A DNA stretch of 64,000 nucleotides from SZUA-430 sp964483585 (GCA_964483585.1 CAZABH010000017.1:1-64000), one strand, 5' to 3'. Positions 9,647 through 17,990 are shown, counted from the first letter of the stretch. A program made the numbers and translations. Notes: generated from the sequence alone by a model not told the origin.

Positions 9647-9775
9647 TGCACAAAGAAGGTTCAGGGAACGGACACGCCTCCGGCAGAAGAAACCCGGATG
9701 AAAGCCTCTACAATTCAGGGGTGGACGCGCATGTAACCTGGACACGAAACGTCAGTAATGGCGGGACAAAAAACT

Positions 9776-9850
9776 GCGGGCTCCTAGTGGTTCGGATAAA
9801 TCGGATTTCGCTGGTGACGGATCCGGCCGAAAGTCCACTAGAGAGCCCGC
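9776..9850. other. Strong 75-base hairpin, possible structured RNA
   Basis: GCGGGCTC (9776-9783) pairs with GAGCCCGC (9843-9850), CTAGTGG (9784-9790) with CCACTAG (9835-9841), and TTCGG (9791-9795) with CCGAA (9827-9831), with only an A bulge and an AGT bulge on the 3' side. That is 20 paired bases around a 31-base inner part that can fold further. No T-tract follows on either strand, so it is not a simple terminator. It could be part of a terC leader, a small RNA, or a palindromic element. Confidence 0.5.
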
Positions 9851-9949
9851 GCCCCCCGCTTGTGGCGCGCGTGTCAGTGGCGCCTTGGCGGTCAGTCGGT
9901 CGATTGGCGGCATCCCCACACCATCCAAGCGAACCGACGCATGATCATT

Positions 9950-9974
9950 TTGATCTTTCCCCAAAGAAGATCAA
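9950..9974. other. Hairpin in the terC upstream region
   Basis: TTGATCTT (9950-9957) pairs perfectly with AAGATCAA (9967-9974) around a 9-base loop. AT-rich compared with its surroundings; role unknown. Confidence 0.35.
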
Positions 9975-10253
9975 CGGACCGTCCAGCAATTCGCGCGATG
10001 CGTGTCAGTTTCGCCACCAAGGGATGGTGATCGCACGATGCTCGCCTACCGTGTCTTGGGCGAACAATTCACATGCAGGAATGTAATTGTGGATGGCGCA
10101 AGCACATAACGTCTCCGGTCCATTCGCACATGCCCCGACAGACGAAGCCACAGCGCCAGATCAATTTCAGGTAGCGACCGAAAAGCGCCACCACTGGGCG
10201 AGCCTCGTCCGAATTGGTAAACACATTACACACACGAGAACCGGAGAACCTTC

Positions 10254-11057
10254 ATGATTGAGTACCTTGCAGCCCTCGCCGCCGACCCGGCGGCCTGGGC
10301 TGCCCTGGTGACCCTGATCGCCATGGAGGTCGTTCTTGGCATCGACAATCTGATCTTCATATCGATCCTGACGAACAAGCTTCCGGTCGATCAGCGCGAG
10401 CGGGCCCGTCGCATCGGAATCGCCTGCGCACTCGCCCTGCGCCTCATTCTGCTGGGTACGATCGCGCTCATCGTCCAAATGACGCAACCCGTCATTGAAA
10501 TCTTCGGACAGGGACTCTCGTGGCGGGATCTGATCCTGATAGCAGGCGGCCTCTTTCTGGTCTGGAAGGCAACAAAGGAAATCCATCACAACGTAGACCC
10601 GACACCCCACCCAGCCATGTTCAGCAAGAAGGCTGCCTCTGTTGGCTTTTCGGCCGCGATCATCCAGATCCTGATCCTGGACCTGGTCTTCTCGGTGGAC
10701 AGCATCATCACGGCCGTGGGCATGACCGAGCACGTGCCCATCATGGTGATCGCCGTCCTCGTTACGGTGGCCGTGATGCTTGTGGCCGCAACACCCATGG
10801 CCAATTTCATCAACGCGAACCCGACGATCGTGATGCTGGCGCTCGCATTCCTGTTGATGATCGGCACCACTCTGATCGCCGAAGGCTTCGGTGCCCATGT
10901 GCCAAAAGGATACATCTATGCCGCCATGGCATTTTCGGCCACGGTCGAATTGCTGAACATGCTGGCCCGAAACCGGGCACGCAAACTGGCAGCCCACTCA
11001 GGATCAGCGCTGGTGGACGAAGGCGAGGAGGGACACAGAAGCGATCGACAGCAATGA
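10254..11057 (+). CDS. TerC family integral membrane protein
   Basis: This 267-residue inner-membrane protein has about seven hydrophobic segments. The two TerC hallmark acidic motifs are EVVLGIDN (E25-N32) in the first helix and LDLVFSVDS (142-150) in the centre; both are thought to coordinate a cation. TerC-family proteins such as E. coli Alx and B. subtilis YceF/MeeF take part in manganese efflux or metal loading of exported proteins, so metal homeostasis is the best guess. The C-terminal about 30 residues are polar. The ATG has a GGAGAA site eight bases upstream. The unusually long upstream region may carry its control. Confidence 0.9.
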   Translation: MIEYLAALAADPAAWAALVTLIAMEVVLGIDNLIFISILTNKLPVDQRERARRIGIACALALRLILLGTIALIVQMTQPVIEIFGQGLSWRDLILIAGGLFLVWKATKEIHHNVDPTPHPAMFSKKAASVGFSAAIIQILILDLVFSVDSIITAVGMTEHVPIMVIAVLVTVAVMLVAATPMANFINANPTIVMLALAFLLMIGTTLIAEGFGAHVPKGYIYAAMAFSATVELLNMLARNRARKLAAHSGSALVDEGEEGHRSDRQQ

Positions 11058-11188
11058 AGACATCTGCTTGAGACTTTGACAACCGTCCCCGGAACTTCCG
11101 CAGGACATCGGGCATCATCCATGGCACCGTATCATCGACGACGACAACAGACCGCGCCGGTTACGCGACGACAATTGGAGGATGCAAG

Positions 11189-11407
11189 ATGGGATTTGCA
11201 GGCCTTGTGGCCCTGGGGCCGGAACTCTGCCGCGAGGCCATTATGGCCGGTCGCTGTGCCAACGAATCCCACCTTCTTGTGCACGCCATCCTGACCGACA
11301 TGCTGCGGGAAGACATCAGCAAGCTGCCATCCGACACCCTGCGGCGGCGCATGCAGATGCGCTTCCGCCAAGAGCTTGCCCTGCATGACGCCTGCCTGCC
11401 CGACTGA
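11189..11407 (+). CDS. Small hypothetical protein (72 aa)
   Basis: I do not recognise this protein, but it is probably real: TTGGAGGA lies six bases before the ATG, the frame is closed cleanly, and the product is a plausible small helical protein with regular charge spacing (LCREAIMAGRCANESHLL, then LREDISKLP and RRRMQMRFRQE). No signal peptide or membrane segment. The N-terminal half faintly resembles the helices of sigma-factor region 2, but without the conserved aromatic residues; I do not claim homology. It lies 131 bases after terC on the same strand and is convergent with the oxidoreductase gene. Confidence 0.6.
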   Translation: MGFAGLVALGPELCREAIMAGRCANESHLLVHAILTDMLREDISKLPSDTLRRRMQMRFRQELALHDACLPD

Positions 11408-11443
11408 CGCGGGCAGGCCTCAGGACCCTCCAGATCAGGTCCT

Positions 11444-13204
11444 CTATTCCAGTTGCAGCTTCGCCAGACGGAACGGCAAAGCGCGCACCCGCTGCGAAAT
11501 CAGGGCGAACAAGGCATTGCCGACAGCTGCAGCGATGGGCGCAGTTCCAGGCTCGCCTGCACCGCCAGTACGCGCACCGGACTCGATGACCTTGACCTCA
11601 TGTCGGGGCGCCTCGGCCATGCGTACCACCTCGTAGTCAGGGAAGTTCTGCTCGACGACCCGACCTTGCTCGATCGTGATGGCACCATGAAGGGCCGCGG
11701 ACAGGCCATAGACCGCGCCACCCTGGATCTGCGCTTCGAAAGTAGCCGGATTGATCACCTCGCCGGGATCAACGGCACTCCAGATCCGATGCACACGCGC
11801 AGCACCATNNNNNNNNNNNNNNNNNNNNNNNNNNNNNNNNNNNNNNNNNNNNNNNNNNNNNNNNNNNNNNNNNNNNNNNNNNNNNNNNNNNNNNNNNNNN
11901 NNNNNNNNGCGCCGGCCAAAGCCCCCACCCATGGCCGCATGATGCAACGTGACATTCTCGATCGGCAATCCGGCAACCTTCGCGGCCAGCACACGCGCGC
12001 TCAAGCCATCCTGGTAACCGCCCCAGACGCTGAGCTTGTCACCTTCCAGATGAACAGTGGTGTTCATGACCTCCATCGGCGCATGGGACAGGTAAGGAAC
12101 CTCGTAGCGTGCTTCGACAATCTTGCTGGCCCCCTTGAAAGCAGCATCGACGTCACCGATCGCATACTCTTCCGTGAGGTCAGGCTTCGCCAACGCAGCA
12201 TCCATGCCTGCAATGATGGACTGTGATGACACCGACGCATTTGCGCCCTCGTCCCAAAGAGGCGACAGGGCAGCAAGGGCCTGCTTGGCTCTCCAGGTAT
12301 TGTCAGCCACGACAACAACCGCATTGTCCAGCTTCACGACCTGGCTGACACCCTTCATGGCGAGGGCTGGTGCCTCATCTACCGACTTGAGCCTGCCACC
12401 GAACACGGGACACGCACCAATCGCAGCAAACCGCATACCCGGAAGGCGAATATCGATGCCGTACTTCGCGCGACCATCCACCTTGGCGGGAATGTCAAAA
12501 CGCTGAATGGGCTTGCCAACGATTTTGTAGTCCTTTTTGGCTTTGAGCGGGCAATCGACCGGAACGTTCTGGCTCGCGGCCGCTTCCGCCATCTCACCAT
12601 AGGTCGCACTTTTGCCGCTCGCGGCATGCGTCAGCCGGCTTCCACCCGTCGTGATGGAGGCTTCATCCACGCCCCAGGCCACCGCCGCAGCCTTGACCAG
12701 CATCAGCCGCGCCGCAGCGCCCGTGCGGCGCATCCCCTCGACGCCGGTCCAACGCACGGACGTACTGCCACCTGTGACTTGCAGGTTCATGGCCTCAGCC
12801 GTCTTGCGTGACATGAAGTCAACTGGTCCCGACAGAAACCTTGGCGCCGAACCCGTCATGTCCAGCATAAACCCACGTGCCAGCCCCTGGTTCGCGAAAG
12901 CCATATCGGCCGGCGCCTGTTCCATGCGCACCAGCGACCAATCGGCATCAAGCTCCTCGGCCAGCATCATGGGCAGCGAGGTATGCACGCCCTGCCCCAT
13001 CTCGGAATGGGGAACAATGACGGTGACACTGTTGTCCTTTCCGATCCGCACCCACGCGGCAAGCAGGGTCTCGCCTGGCTTGCCTGCAATCTTTCGGGCC
13101 CGATCGATGGTCTGCCAGGGCAGCAGGGCATAGCCCACCAAAAGTCCACCTCCAGCAACGGCGGCGCCACCAAACATCATAAGCCTGCGCGTGATCTTTC
13201 CCAT
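11444..13204 (-). CDS. Isoquinoline 1-oxidoreductase large-subunit-like molybdenum hydroxylase (IorB type), interrupted by an assembly gap
   Basis: The start at 13204 gives a twin-arginine-like leader (TRRLMMFGGAAVAGG, preceded by K), so the protein is probably exported folded with its cofactor. It then follows the xanthine dehydrogenase/aldehyde oxidase molybdenum-binding architecture: PHSEMGQGVHT near residue 62, and GGGFGRR just before the gap. After the gap come WSAVDPGEVINP and GGAGEPGTAPIA, where the Glu is the conserved catalytic base region. IorB-like proteins run to about 730 residues; the visible sequence is about 550, so the gap probably hides well over 100 bases. The electron-transfer partner lies directly upstream (13 bases). 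Substrate, probably an aldehyde or N-heterocycle, is unknown. Confidence 0.85.
   Translation of the reverse strand: MGKITRRLMMFGGAAVAGGGLLVGYALLPWQTIDRARKIAGKPGETLLAAWVRIGKDNSVTVIVPHSEMGQGVHTSLPMMLAEELDADWSLVRMEQAPADMAFANQGLARGFMLDMTGSAPRFLSGPVDFMSRKTAEAMNLQVTGGSTSVRWTGVEGMRRTGAAARLMLVKAAAVAWGVDEASITTGGSRLTHAASGKSATYGEMAEAAASQNVPVDCPLKAKKDYKIVGKPIQRFDIPAKVDGRAKYGIDIRLPGMRFAAIGACPVFGGRLKSVDEAPALAMKGVSQVVKLDNAVVVVADNTWRAKQALAALSPLWDEGANASVSSQSIIAGMDAALAKPDLTEEYAIGDVDAAFKGASKIVEARYEVPYLSHAPMEVMNTTVHLEGDKLSVWGGYQDGLSARVLAAKVAGLPIENVTLHHAAMGGGFGRRXXXXXXXXXXXXXXXXXXXXXXXXXXXXXXXXXXGAARVHRIWSAVDPGEVINPATFEAQIQGGAVYGLSAALHGAITIEQGRVVEQNFPDYEVVRMAEAPRHEVKVIESGARTGGAGEPGTAPIAAAVGNALFALISQRVRALPFRLAKLQLE
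11809..11908. other. Assembly gap of exactly 100 N
   Basis: A run of exactly 100 N is the usual placeholder for a scaffold gap of unknown length. It interrupts the molybdenum-binding subunit between the GGGFGRR motif and the C-terminal part. The two flanks remaining in one frame is chance and says nothing about the true distance. Confidence 0.98.
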
Positions 13205-13217
13205 GGTCCGCTCCCCC

Positions 13218-13667
13218 TCAGGCCTTGGCCGCAGCATGGATGGCCGCACGAATCTGTTCATATGCGCCGCATCGGCAGATATTCGTCATGGCAGCGTCGA
13301 TATCCGCATCCGTAGGCTGCGGCTTGCTCTTCAGCAAGGCAGCGGCTGCCATGATCTGCCCGGATTGGCAAAATCCGCACTGCGGCGCCTGCGCATCGAT
13401 CCACGCCTGCTGCACCTTGTGCAACGTCCCACCTTCGGCCAAACCCTCGATCGTCGTGACGGACCTGCCTTGCGCAAGCTCGGCAGGCAGCGAACAACTG
13501 CGCACCGCCTCGCCATCGACCAGCACCGTACACGCGCCGCAAGCACCGACACCACAGCCATACTTGGTGCCAGTAAAATTGAGGATGTCCCGTATGACCC
13601 ACAGCAGGGGCATGCCCTCTTCGGCATCGACGCTATGCGCCTGCCCATTCACCGTCAACGTGATCAT
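13218..13667 (-). CDS. [2Fe-2S]-binding small subunit of a molybdenum hydroxylase (IorA/CoxS type)
   Basis: A 149-residue iron-sulfur subunit starting at MITLTVNG (13667); the ORF extends 20 codons upstream without family match. The plant-type ferredoxin cluster motif reads CGVGACGACTVL near residues 40-51, and the second, helical [2Fe-2S] motif has CGFC and CRCG (about 99-137). It passes electrons from the Mo centre of the large subunit to an acceptor, often a membrane cytochrome in IorAB-type enzymes that lack the FAD subunit; no FAD subunit is encoded nearby. It is first in a two-gene operon. Specific substrate not inferable. Confidence 0.92.
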   Translation of the reverse strand: MITLTVNGQAHSVDAEEGMPLLWVIRDILNFTGTKYGCGVGACGACTVLVDGEAVRSCSLPAELAQGRSVTTIEGLAEGGTLHKVQQAWIDAQAPQCGFCQSGQIMAAAALLKSKPQPTDADIDAAMTNICRCGAYEQIRAAIHAAAKA

Positions 13668-13737
13668 TGATAACCCCTTCCCATCACAGCCCAAGTCGCC
13701 AGACCTGGTACCTTGCGTCCCAGACAATTCGGGACTG

Positions 13738-14463
13738 TCAGTAGACCCATTTCATGACCGCGCGCCAATAACCGGCGATCGTGCCCCAAAGACCCTTGCC
13801 ACCTGCAGCATCGTCAAGACGCTCGAATACCGCATCAATCTTTGGATCAAGCGCGCGGGCGGTCAGAAAATCGGCATCTGCCCCGTCTTCATCACCAAGG
13901 CCCTGTTTTGCCATGCCACGGCCATAGTGAAAGCGAGCCTCGTTGGGCATCCCCTCGATGGCCGCCGAATAATCCAGGATGGATGTCTTGAAGAACCCAA
14001 GCCGTAGATAGAGAAACCCTCGCCCACCAAGCATTTCGGCATCGTTGGGCTTCAGTCGCAAGGCCTCGTTGCAGTCCGCAAGAGCTTCCTCGAGCTCCTT
14101 GTTCAGAACCGCCCTCGCCCAGCAACGCTCGTGCAAGGCCTCGGCATTTCCGGCGCCAAGCTTGAGGGACAGATTGAAATCGTCGATGGCACCGCGATAG
14201 TCGCTCTGCATCATCCGGGCATTGCCCCGAAAGTAATGGATTCGCGCCAACTCGCCGCCGCTATACTTGCCCGACTTGATCAGGTCGCTGCAGGCAGACA
14301 GGCGAAGGTCGCTCCAGATACCAGCTCCGCCTTTGCAATTGCTGAATGCACGCGCAGGATCAGCACTTTGCGCATATGCCCCACTGCTGACGGCCAACAG
14401 CGCAATGAGGCTGGGCAACAGAACACGCCACCGCCCGCGTTTGATCATTGCACGAATCAGCAT
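13738..14463 (-). CDS. Exported tetratricopeptide-repeat (TPR) protein
   Basis: This 241-residue protein begins with a basic stretch and a signal peptide ending near AYA-QS (about residue 31); a start six codons later (MIKRGRW) would be equally good. Several TPR units are visible, for example ARIHYFRGNARMMQSDY, then HERCWARAVLNKELEEAL and HYGRGMAKQGLGDEDG, with the A8-G8-Y11 spacing of TPR helices. TPRs mediate protein-protein contacts, here probably in the periplasm. It is 70 bases downstream of the IorA gene start but on the same strand and transcribed before it. Partner unknown. Confidence 0.75.
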   Translation of the reverse strand: MLIRAMIKRGRWRVLLPSLIALLAVSSGAYAQSADPARAFSNCKGGAGIWSDLRLSACSDLIKSGKYSGGELARIHYFRGNARMMQSDYRGAIDDFNLSLKLGAGNAEALHERCWARAVLNKELEEALADCNEALRLKPNDAEMLGGRGFLYLRLGFFKTSILDYSAAIEGMPNEARFHYGRGMAKQGLGDEDGADADFLTARALDPKIDAVFERLDDAAGGKGLWGTIAGYWRAVMKWVY

Positions 14464-14550
14464 TCCATCCCCATATAGAGCCGTTGCTGCGCCTCAAGAC
14501 GCAAAGACGGTCAGCGGACGCAGGATACCAGCGCTGGAGGAAACATCGCA

Positions 14551-15612
14551 ATGCCGAGAGATGGCCGGATCCTGATCTATGGTGCCACAGGTTATACAGG
14601 GAAATTGACCTCCAGAACCGCCAAAAACCTGGGTCTTTCACCGATACTGGCAGGCCGCAACGAGGCGAAACTGCGCCCTCTGGCCGAGGAATTGGGATTT
14701 GACTGGCGCGCGTTTGACTTGGCCGACACCGCCAGCCTCGAGGCCGCCCTCGCGGAAGTTGCCGTGGTGCTGCACATCGCAGGCCCCTTTTCGGCAACAT
14801 CGCGCCAGATGGCCGACGCATGCATCCGCACCAACACCCACTACCTCGACATAACGGGCGAGATCGAAGTCTTCGAGGCTCTTGCGGCACGCGACGGAGA
14901 AGCGCGCCTCGCCGGCATCATGTTGCTTCCGGGCGTGGGCTTTGATGTCGTCCCGTCAGACTGCCTTGCCGCTCACATGAAGCAAAGAATGCCAGACGCG
15001 AAAGACCTCAAGATCTACATCGGCGGATTGTCTTCGGTATCGCGCGGCACGGCCAAGACGATGGTAGAGGGCATCGCAAAGGGTACGCGCTACCGAAAGT
15101 CTGGCAATATCGAAACCCTGGAAGGCATTCATGAAGATCACTGCGACTTCGGCAAGGGCCTCACGCAGACATTTGCGGTCAGCTGGGGCGACATCTCGAC
15201 GGCGTGGCACTCGACGCGCATCCCGAACATCGAAGTGCATTTCGAGGCCGTACCGCAGCTGGCGCAGATGACCCGTATGCCGGCGATGATAAAATACCTC
15301 CTGGGCATGAGCTTCATGCAATCCATCTTGAAGCGACAAGTCGACAAGCAGCCTGAAGGCCCCACAGACGAGGAGAGGCGCAACGGCGAAGCCATCCTCA
15401 TCGGTGTCGCCCGCAACGACAGGAACGAAAGCATCAGCACAAGGCTGCGAACACCGGAGGGCTATACACTGACAGCCTACACCGGACTTGAGATCGCACG
15501 TCGGGTCGCAAATGGAGAGTTCAAGCCAGGGTTCCAGACACCGAGCCTTGCTTTCGGCGCGGACTTCATCCTGCAATTCGATGGCGTCAATCGCGAAGAC
15601 AGGAACAGCTGA
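14551..15612 (+). CDS. Saccharopine dehydrogenase-like NAD(P)-binding protein (trans-acting enoyl reductase type)
   Basis: A 353-residue protein with an N-terminal Rossmann motif YGATGYTGKL at residues 9-18 and HIAGPF near 75, typical of the saccharopine dehydrogenase NADP-binding family. Despite the name, members with this sequence type do not make lysine; some resemble the mycobacterial trans-acting enoyl reductase or plant reductases of unknown substrate. PGVGFDVVPSDC near 130 is characteristic. GGAGG-type site (GGAGGAAAC) precedes the ATG by ten bases. It is divergent from the TPR gene and convergent with the LuxR-type regulator. Reaction unknown. Confidence 0.8.
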   Translation: MPRDGRILIYGATGYTGKLTSRTAKNLGLSPILAGRNEAKLRPLAEELGFDWRAFDLADTASLEAALAEVAVVLHIAGPFSATSRQMADACIRTNTHYLDITGEIEVFEALAARDGEARLAGIMLLPGVGFDVVPSDCLAAHMKQRMPDAKDLKIYIGGLSSVSRGTAKTMVEGIAKGTRYRKSGNIETLEGIHEDHCDFGKGLTQTFAVSWGDISTAWHSTRIPNIEVHFEAVPQLAQMTRMPAMIKYLLGMSFMQSILKRQVDKQPEGPTDEERRNGEAILIGVARNDRNESISTRLRTPEGYTLTAYTGLEIARRVANGEFKPGFQTPSLAFGADFILQFDGVNREDRNS

Positions 15613-15615
15613 ACG

Positions 15616-16305
15616 TCACCGGCCCCGATAGCCGTTTCCACCATTATTGAGGCCATGCTGGACCGCCCAGATCGCAACCTGCGTGCGGTTGGTGGCACCC
15701 AGCTTGCGCAGCACGGTCTTGATATGAACCTTGACCGTCGCCTCCGTGATGGAAAGCGCCTTCGCAATCGACTTGTTGGTGTGCCCGTCAGCAAGGCTGC
15801 GAATGATTTCAAGCTCTCTCTGTGAAAGAGCGACATCACCTACGCGAACACGATCAACGGGGGCTACTGACTGCTGCGCCTGAAGCGACCCCAGAAAATT
15901 GGTCAGAACACTCGGGAAAACCTTCTCGCCCAGCATCACAAGCTTCAGCGCCTCGACAAGTGCAGGTGGCGAGATGCTCTTCAGCATGAAACCATCCGCA
16001 CCCGCGCCGAACATTTCTGACAGATAGACAAGCTCGGCCGCATCCGAAAGCACCACAATGCGGACCTGCGGCATCATGGATTTGAGGCGCTGCACGCCAG
16101 CACCACCGATCCCATACTCGACCACCACAAGCTGAGCGCGCTCCCCGCGCTGAACCATCAACGCCGCATCTTCAATGCTCGATGCTTCCAGGCCGACCTG
16201 AAAACCGCGCCCGTCAAGCTGGGCCCTCAAACCCGCGCGCAGCAGAGGCTGCGAGTCGACAAGCCAGATGACCGCATTCTCCACCACTACCCCCGACGCG
16301 TTCAA
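15616..16305 (-). CDS. LuxR/NarL-type response regulator with degenerate receiver (Asp to Glu)
   Basis: This 229-residue protein has a receiver-like domain (about 12-125) and a LuxR helix-turn-helix (about 158-217, with SITEATVKVHIKTVLRKL). The receiver is degenerate: the usual acidic pair is reduced to D17, and the phospho-acceptor position reads VVVEYG, with E63 in place of Asp. The switch residues S87 and K109 are kept. A Glu here often mimics the phosphorylated state or abolishes phosphorylation, so the protein may be constitutively active or regulated differently. No kinase gene is adjacent. It probably binds DNA; targets unknown. Confidence 0.88.
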   Translation of the reverse strand: MNASGVVVENAVIWLVDSQPLLRAGLRAQLDGRGFQVGLEASSIEDAALMVQRGERAQLVVVEYGIGGAGVQRLKSMMPQVRIVVLSDAAELVYLSEMFGAGADGFMLKSISPPALVEALKLVMLGEKVFPSVLTNFLGSLQAQQSVAPVDRVRVGDVALSQRELEIIRSLADGHTNKSIAKALSITEATVKVHIKTVLRKLGATNRTQVAIWAVQHGLNNGGNGYRGR

Positions 16306-16496
16306 AAAAGATCCAGAAGGTGCGTCCCTGCTACCCCGGAGGAGACGTCACCGCTACTCACTTAGTATGAAAAATATCGTCGTTGCACTACACGAAATCA
16401 CGCCGTCACCGAGCGTTTTCTGAGCTTTCAATTATGCGTTGAATCCGCGATGCGCTCGACAACGCAGCGCAGTGCGATTAACCAGCACGACTGCTG

Positions 16497-17372
16497 TTAC
16501 GCATCGGTAGGTCCAGGGACAAGAGCGATAAAGCGTCGGATCTCTTCAAGCACCGATTGTGGATCATCACGAAATGGTCCGTGGCCGCATCCTTCGAAGC
16601 ATACCAGCCGGCCAATCCCCGGTTGCAGGGCATCAAGGATCTCTTCCGAAAGGTGAGGTGGCGTAATCGGATCCACCGCACCAGTGATCACCAGGACCGG
16701 ACATCGGACGCGACACAAATCCGAACGGAAATCCATCTGCCTGAGCTCGCGACCAGGCAAAGAGAAGTGGCGAAACACCTCGGGACGTACGATGGCGCGT
16801 GCGCGGGCGCGCTGCCCATCCGTTGGCTGTGTCGTGTTGTAGAGCGGCATGCAAACGCGAAGATAATCGGCAAAAGCCGCGTCATCACCTATGGTCCAGA
16901 AGCGAAACGCGATATCGCGCGTGTCGCGCCCGGCCTTCTCCTCGAACCACGCGATACTGGCATCCAGATCCATGCGTGCTGCAGTGCTGGACAGGACCAG
17001 CGCGCCTGCATGACCCGGATGCCGGATCGCGTAGGCCTGCGCGACCATGCCACCGAACGACTGCCCGAGCACGATTGGCTGCGCTATTCCAAGCGCATCA
17101 CAGAAACCAGCAATATCGTCGCCCCATTGCGCAAGCGTCCAGCTGTCCGGATCACTCGGCACGCTGCGTCCGTTGCCGCGGTGGTCCAGATAGATGACCT
17201 GTACAACATCAGCGAGACTGTCGAAGACAGGCCGCAAACCGCTATGATCGAACCCTGGCCCTCCATGCAGCACCAGCAGCGTGCGACGCATGCGCATGCG
17301 GTCGACGTCACAGGCCAACTGCGAACCAACCGTATCGAAAAAGAGCCGCTGTCCATTTACCCGCACGAACAT
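16497..17372 (-). CDS. Alpha/beta hydrolase, proline iminopeptidase-like
   Basis: A 291-residue cytosolic hydrolase. HGGPG near residue 36 is the oxyanion-hole motif shared by proline iminopeptidases and related S33 enzymes. The nucleophile elbow is GQSFGG (Ser near 104); the acid is likely D in TGAVDPIT near 235, and the His is in GCGHGPFRD near 263. Family members release N-terminal proline or hydrolyse amides and lactones, so the substrate cannot be fixed. It follows the SCO gene on the same strand with a gap of only 3 bases, so the two are likely co-transcribed, but no functional link is obvious. Confidence 0.85.
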   Translation of the reverse strand: MFVRVNGQRLFFDTVGSQLACDVDRMRMRRTLLVLHGGPGFDHSGLRPVFDSLADVVQVIYLDHRGNGRSVPSDPDSWTLAQWGDDIAGFCDALGIAQPIVLGQSFGGMVAQAYAIRHPGHAGALVLSSTAARMDLDASIAWFEEKAGRDTRDIAFRFWTIGDDAAFADYLRVCMPLYNTTQPTDGQRARARAIVRPEVFRHFSLPGRELRQMDFRSDLCRVRCPVLVITGAVDPITPPHLSEEILDALQPGIGRLVCFEGCGHGPFRDDPQSVLEEIRRFIALVPGPTDA

Positions 17373-17375
17373 GGA

Positions 17376-17990
17376 TCAGCGATAACCTTCCGCCGCCAGG
17401 CGTCTCAGCTTCTCCAGAGCCACCTGCGGCGCCTCTTCATAGGCAATCGTCCCAAAGAAACGCCCGTTCGCATCCAGCTGGATGATCAGCGCACTGTGAT
17501 CAACGGTGTATGAGCCACCGCCAGTGTCGACCTTCTTGTGGTAGATCCCGAGCGACTTCGTCAGCTTCTCGATCTCGGCAAGATCACCGGTGATCCCGCG
17601 AATGCGGGGATCATAGGAAGAAAGGTAGGATTGCAGCACATCGGCTGTGTCCCGCTCGGGATCCACACTGATGAAGAATGCGCCGATCCGGTCCGCGTCA
17701 GGTCCCAGCTGCTGCAGATAGGACGTCATGGACGCAAGCGTGGTTGGGCATACATCCGGACAGTAGGTGAAACCGAAAAACAGCACAGCCGGCTTGCCAA
17801 GCACGTCTTTCTTCGAGATCGGGGTGCCCATCTGGTCAACAAGTGAAAATGCGGCGATCTCCGGGCCCAGCCCAACACTCTTTTCGCTTGGGCCCGAACC
17901 CGATCCACCAGGTTGGTTCACAAGGTAGAAGAGCAGCAATGCCAGCCCAACCCCAAGGGCAATAAGGGGATATCTTGATGTCGAAGGCAT
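17376..17990 (-). CDS. SCO1/SenC family copper chaperone
   Basis: I choose the ATG at 17990 (204 residues); an upstream GTG at 18044 would add 18 polar residues. An N-terminal membrane anchor (about 7-24) places a thioredoxin-like domain in the periplasm. The copper ligands are C77 and C81 in CPDVCP and H165 in TVDHSALI, matching SCO proteins that deliver copper to the CuA site of cytochrome c oxidase or act as thiol reductants. No oxidase gene lies in the window, so the partner is elsewhere. It is divergent from the Nudix gene, about 110 bases apart. Confidence 0.92.
   Translation of the reverse strand: MPSTSRYPLIALGVGLALLLFYLVNQPGGSGSGPSEKSVGLGPEIAAFSLVDQMGTPISKKDVLGKPAVLFFGFTYCPDVCPTTLASMTSYLQQLGPDADRIGAFFISVDPERDTADVLQSYLSSYDPRIRGITGDLAEIEKLTKSLGIYHKKVDTGGGSYTVDHSALIIQLDANGRFFGTIAYEEAPQVALEKLRRLAAEGYR

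Larger units (their letters stand above)
9350..10253. other. Long intergenic region before terC, no convincing gene
   Basis: About 900 bases between the EF-hand gene and terC contain no reading frame with a plausible start, composition or family match. What it does contain is structure: a cluster of GTGAC motifs (9528-9646), a hairpin of about 75 bases (9776-9850) and a second hairpin (9950-9974). The last 50 bases hold the terC ribosome binding site (CCGGAGAA). I looked for the manganese-sensing yybP-ykoY leader often found before terC-like genes and did not find its conserved GGGGAGTAG-type core. A long leader or a small RNA gene is possible. Confidence 0.6.

Noticed and set aside
9646..10086. 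146-residue plus-strand reading frame upstream of terC
   Set aside because: It spans the strong hairpins, has an erratic composition, no ribosome site and no resemblance to any family.
10200..10253. yybP-ykoY manganese riboswitch expected near terC
   Set aside because: I searched the 900 bases upstream for the conserved GGGGAGTAG-type core and did not see it.
10167..10997. Long minus-strand frame opposite terC
   Set aside because: Shadow of a real gene in high-GC sequence: its product is full of Asp, His and Gln typical of antisense frames, and terC is clearly on the plus strand.
11077..11111. TTGACA and GGAAC elements before the 72-residue gene as sigma-70 or EcfG promoter
   Set aside because: No matching -10 at the right spacing for either: no TATAAT-like box 16-18 bases after TTGACA and no CGTT 16-17 bases after GGAAC.
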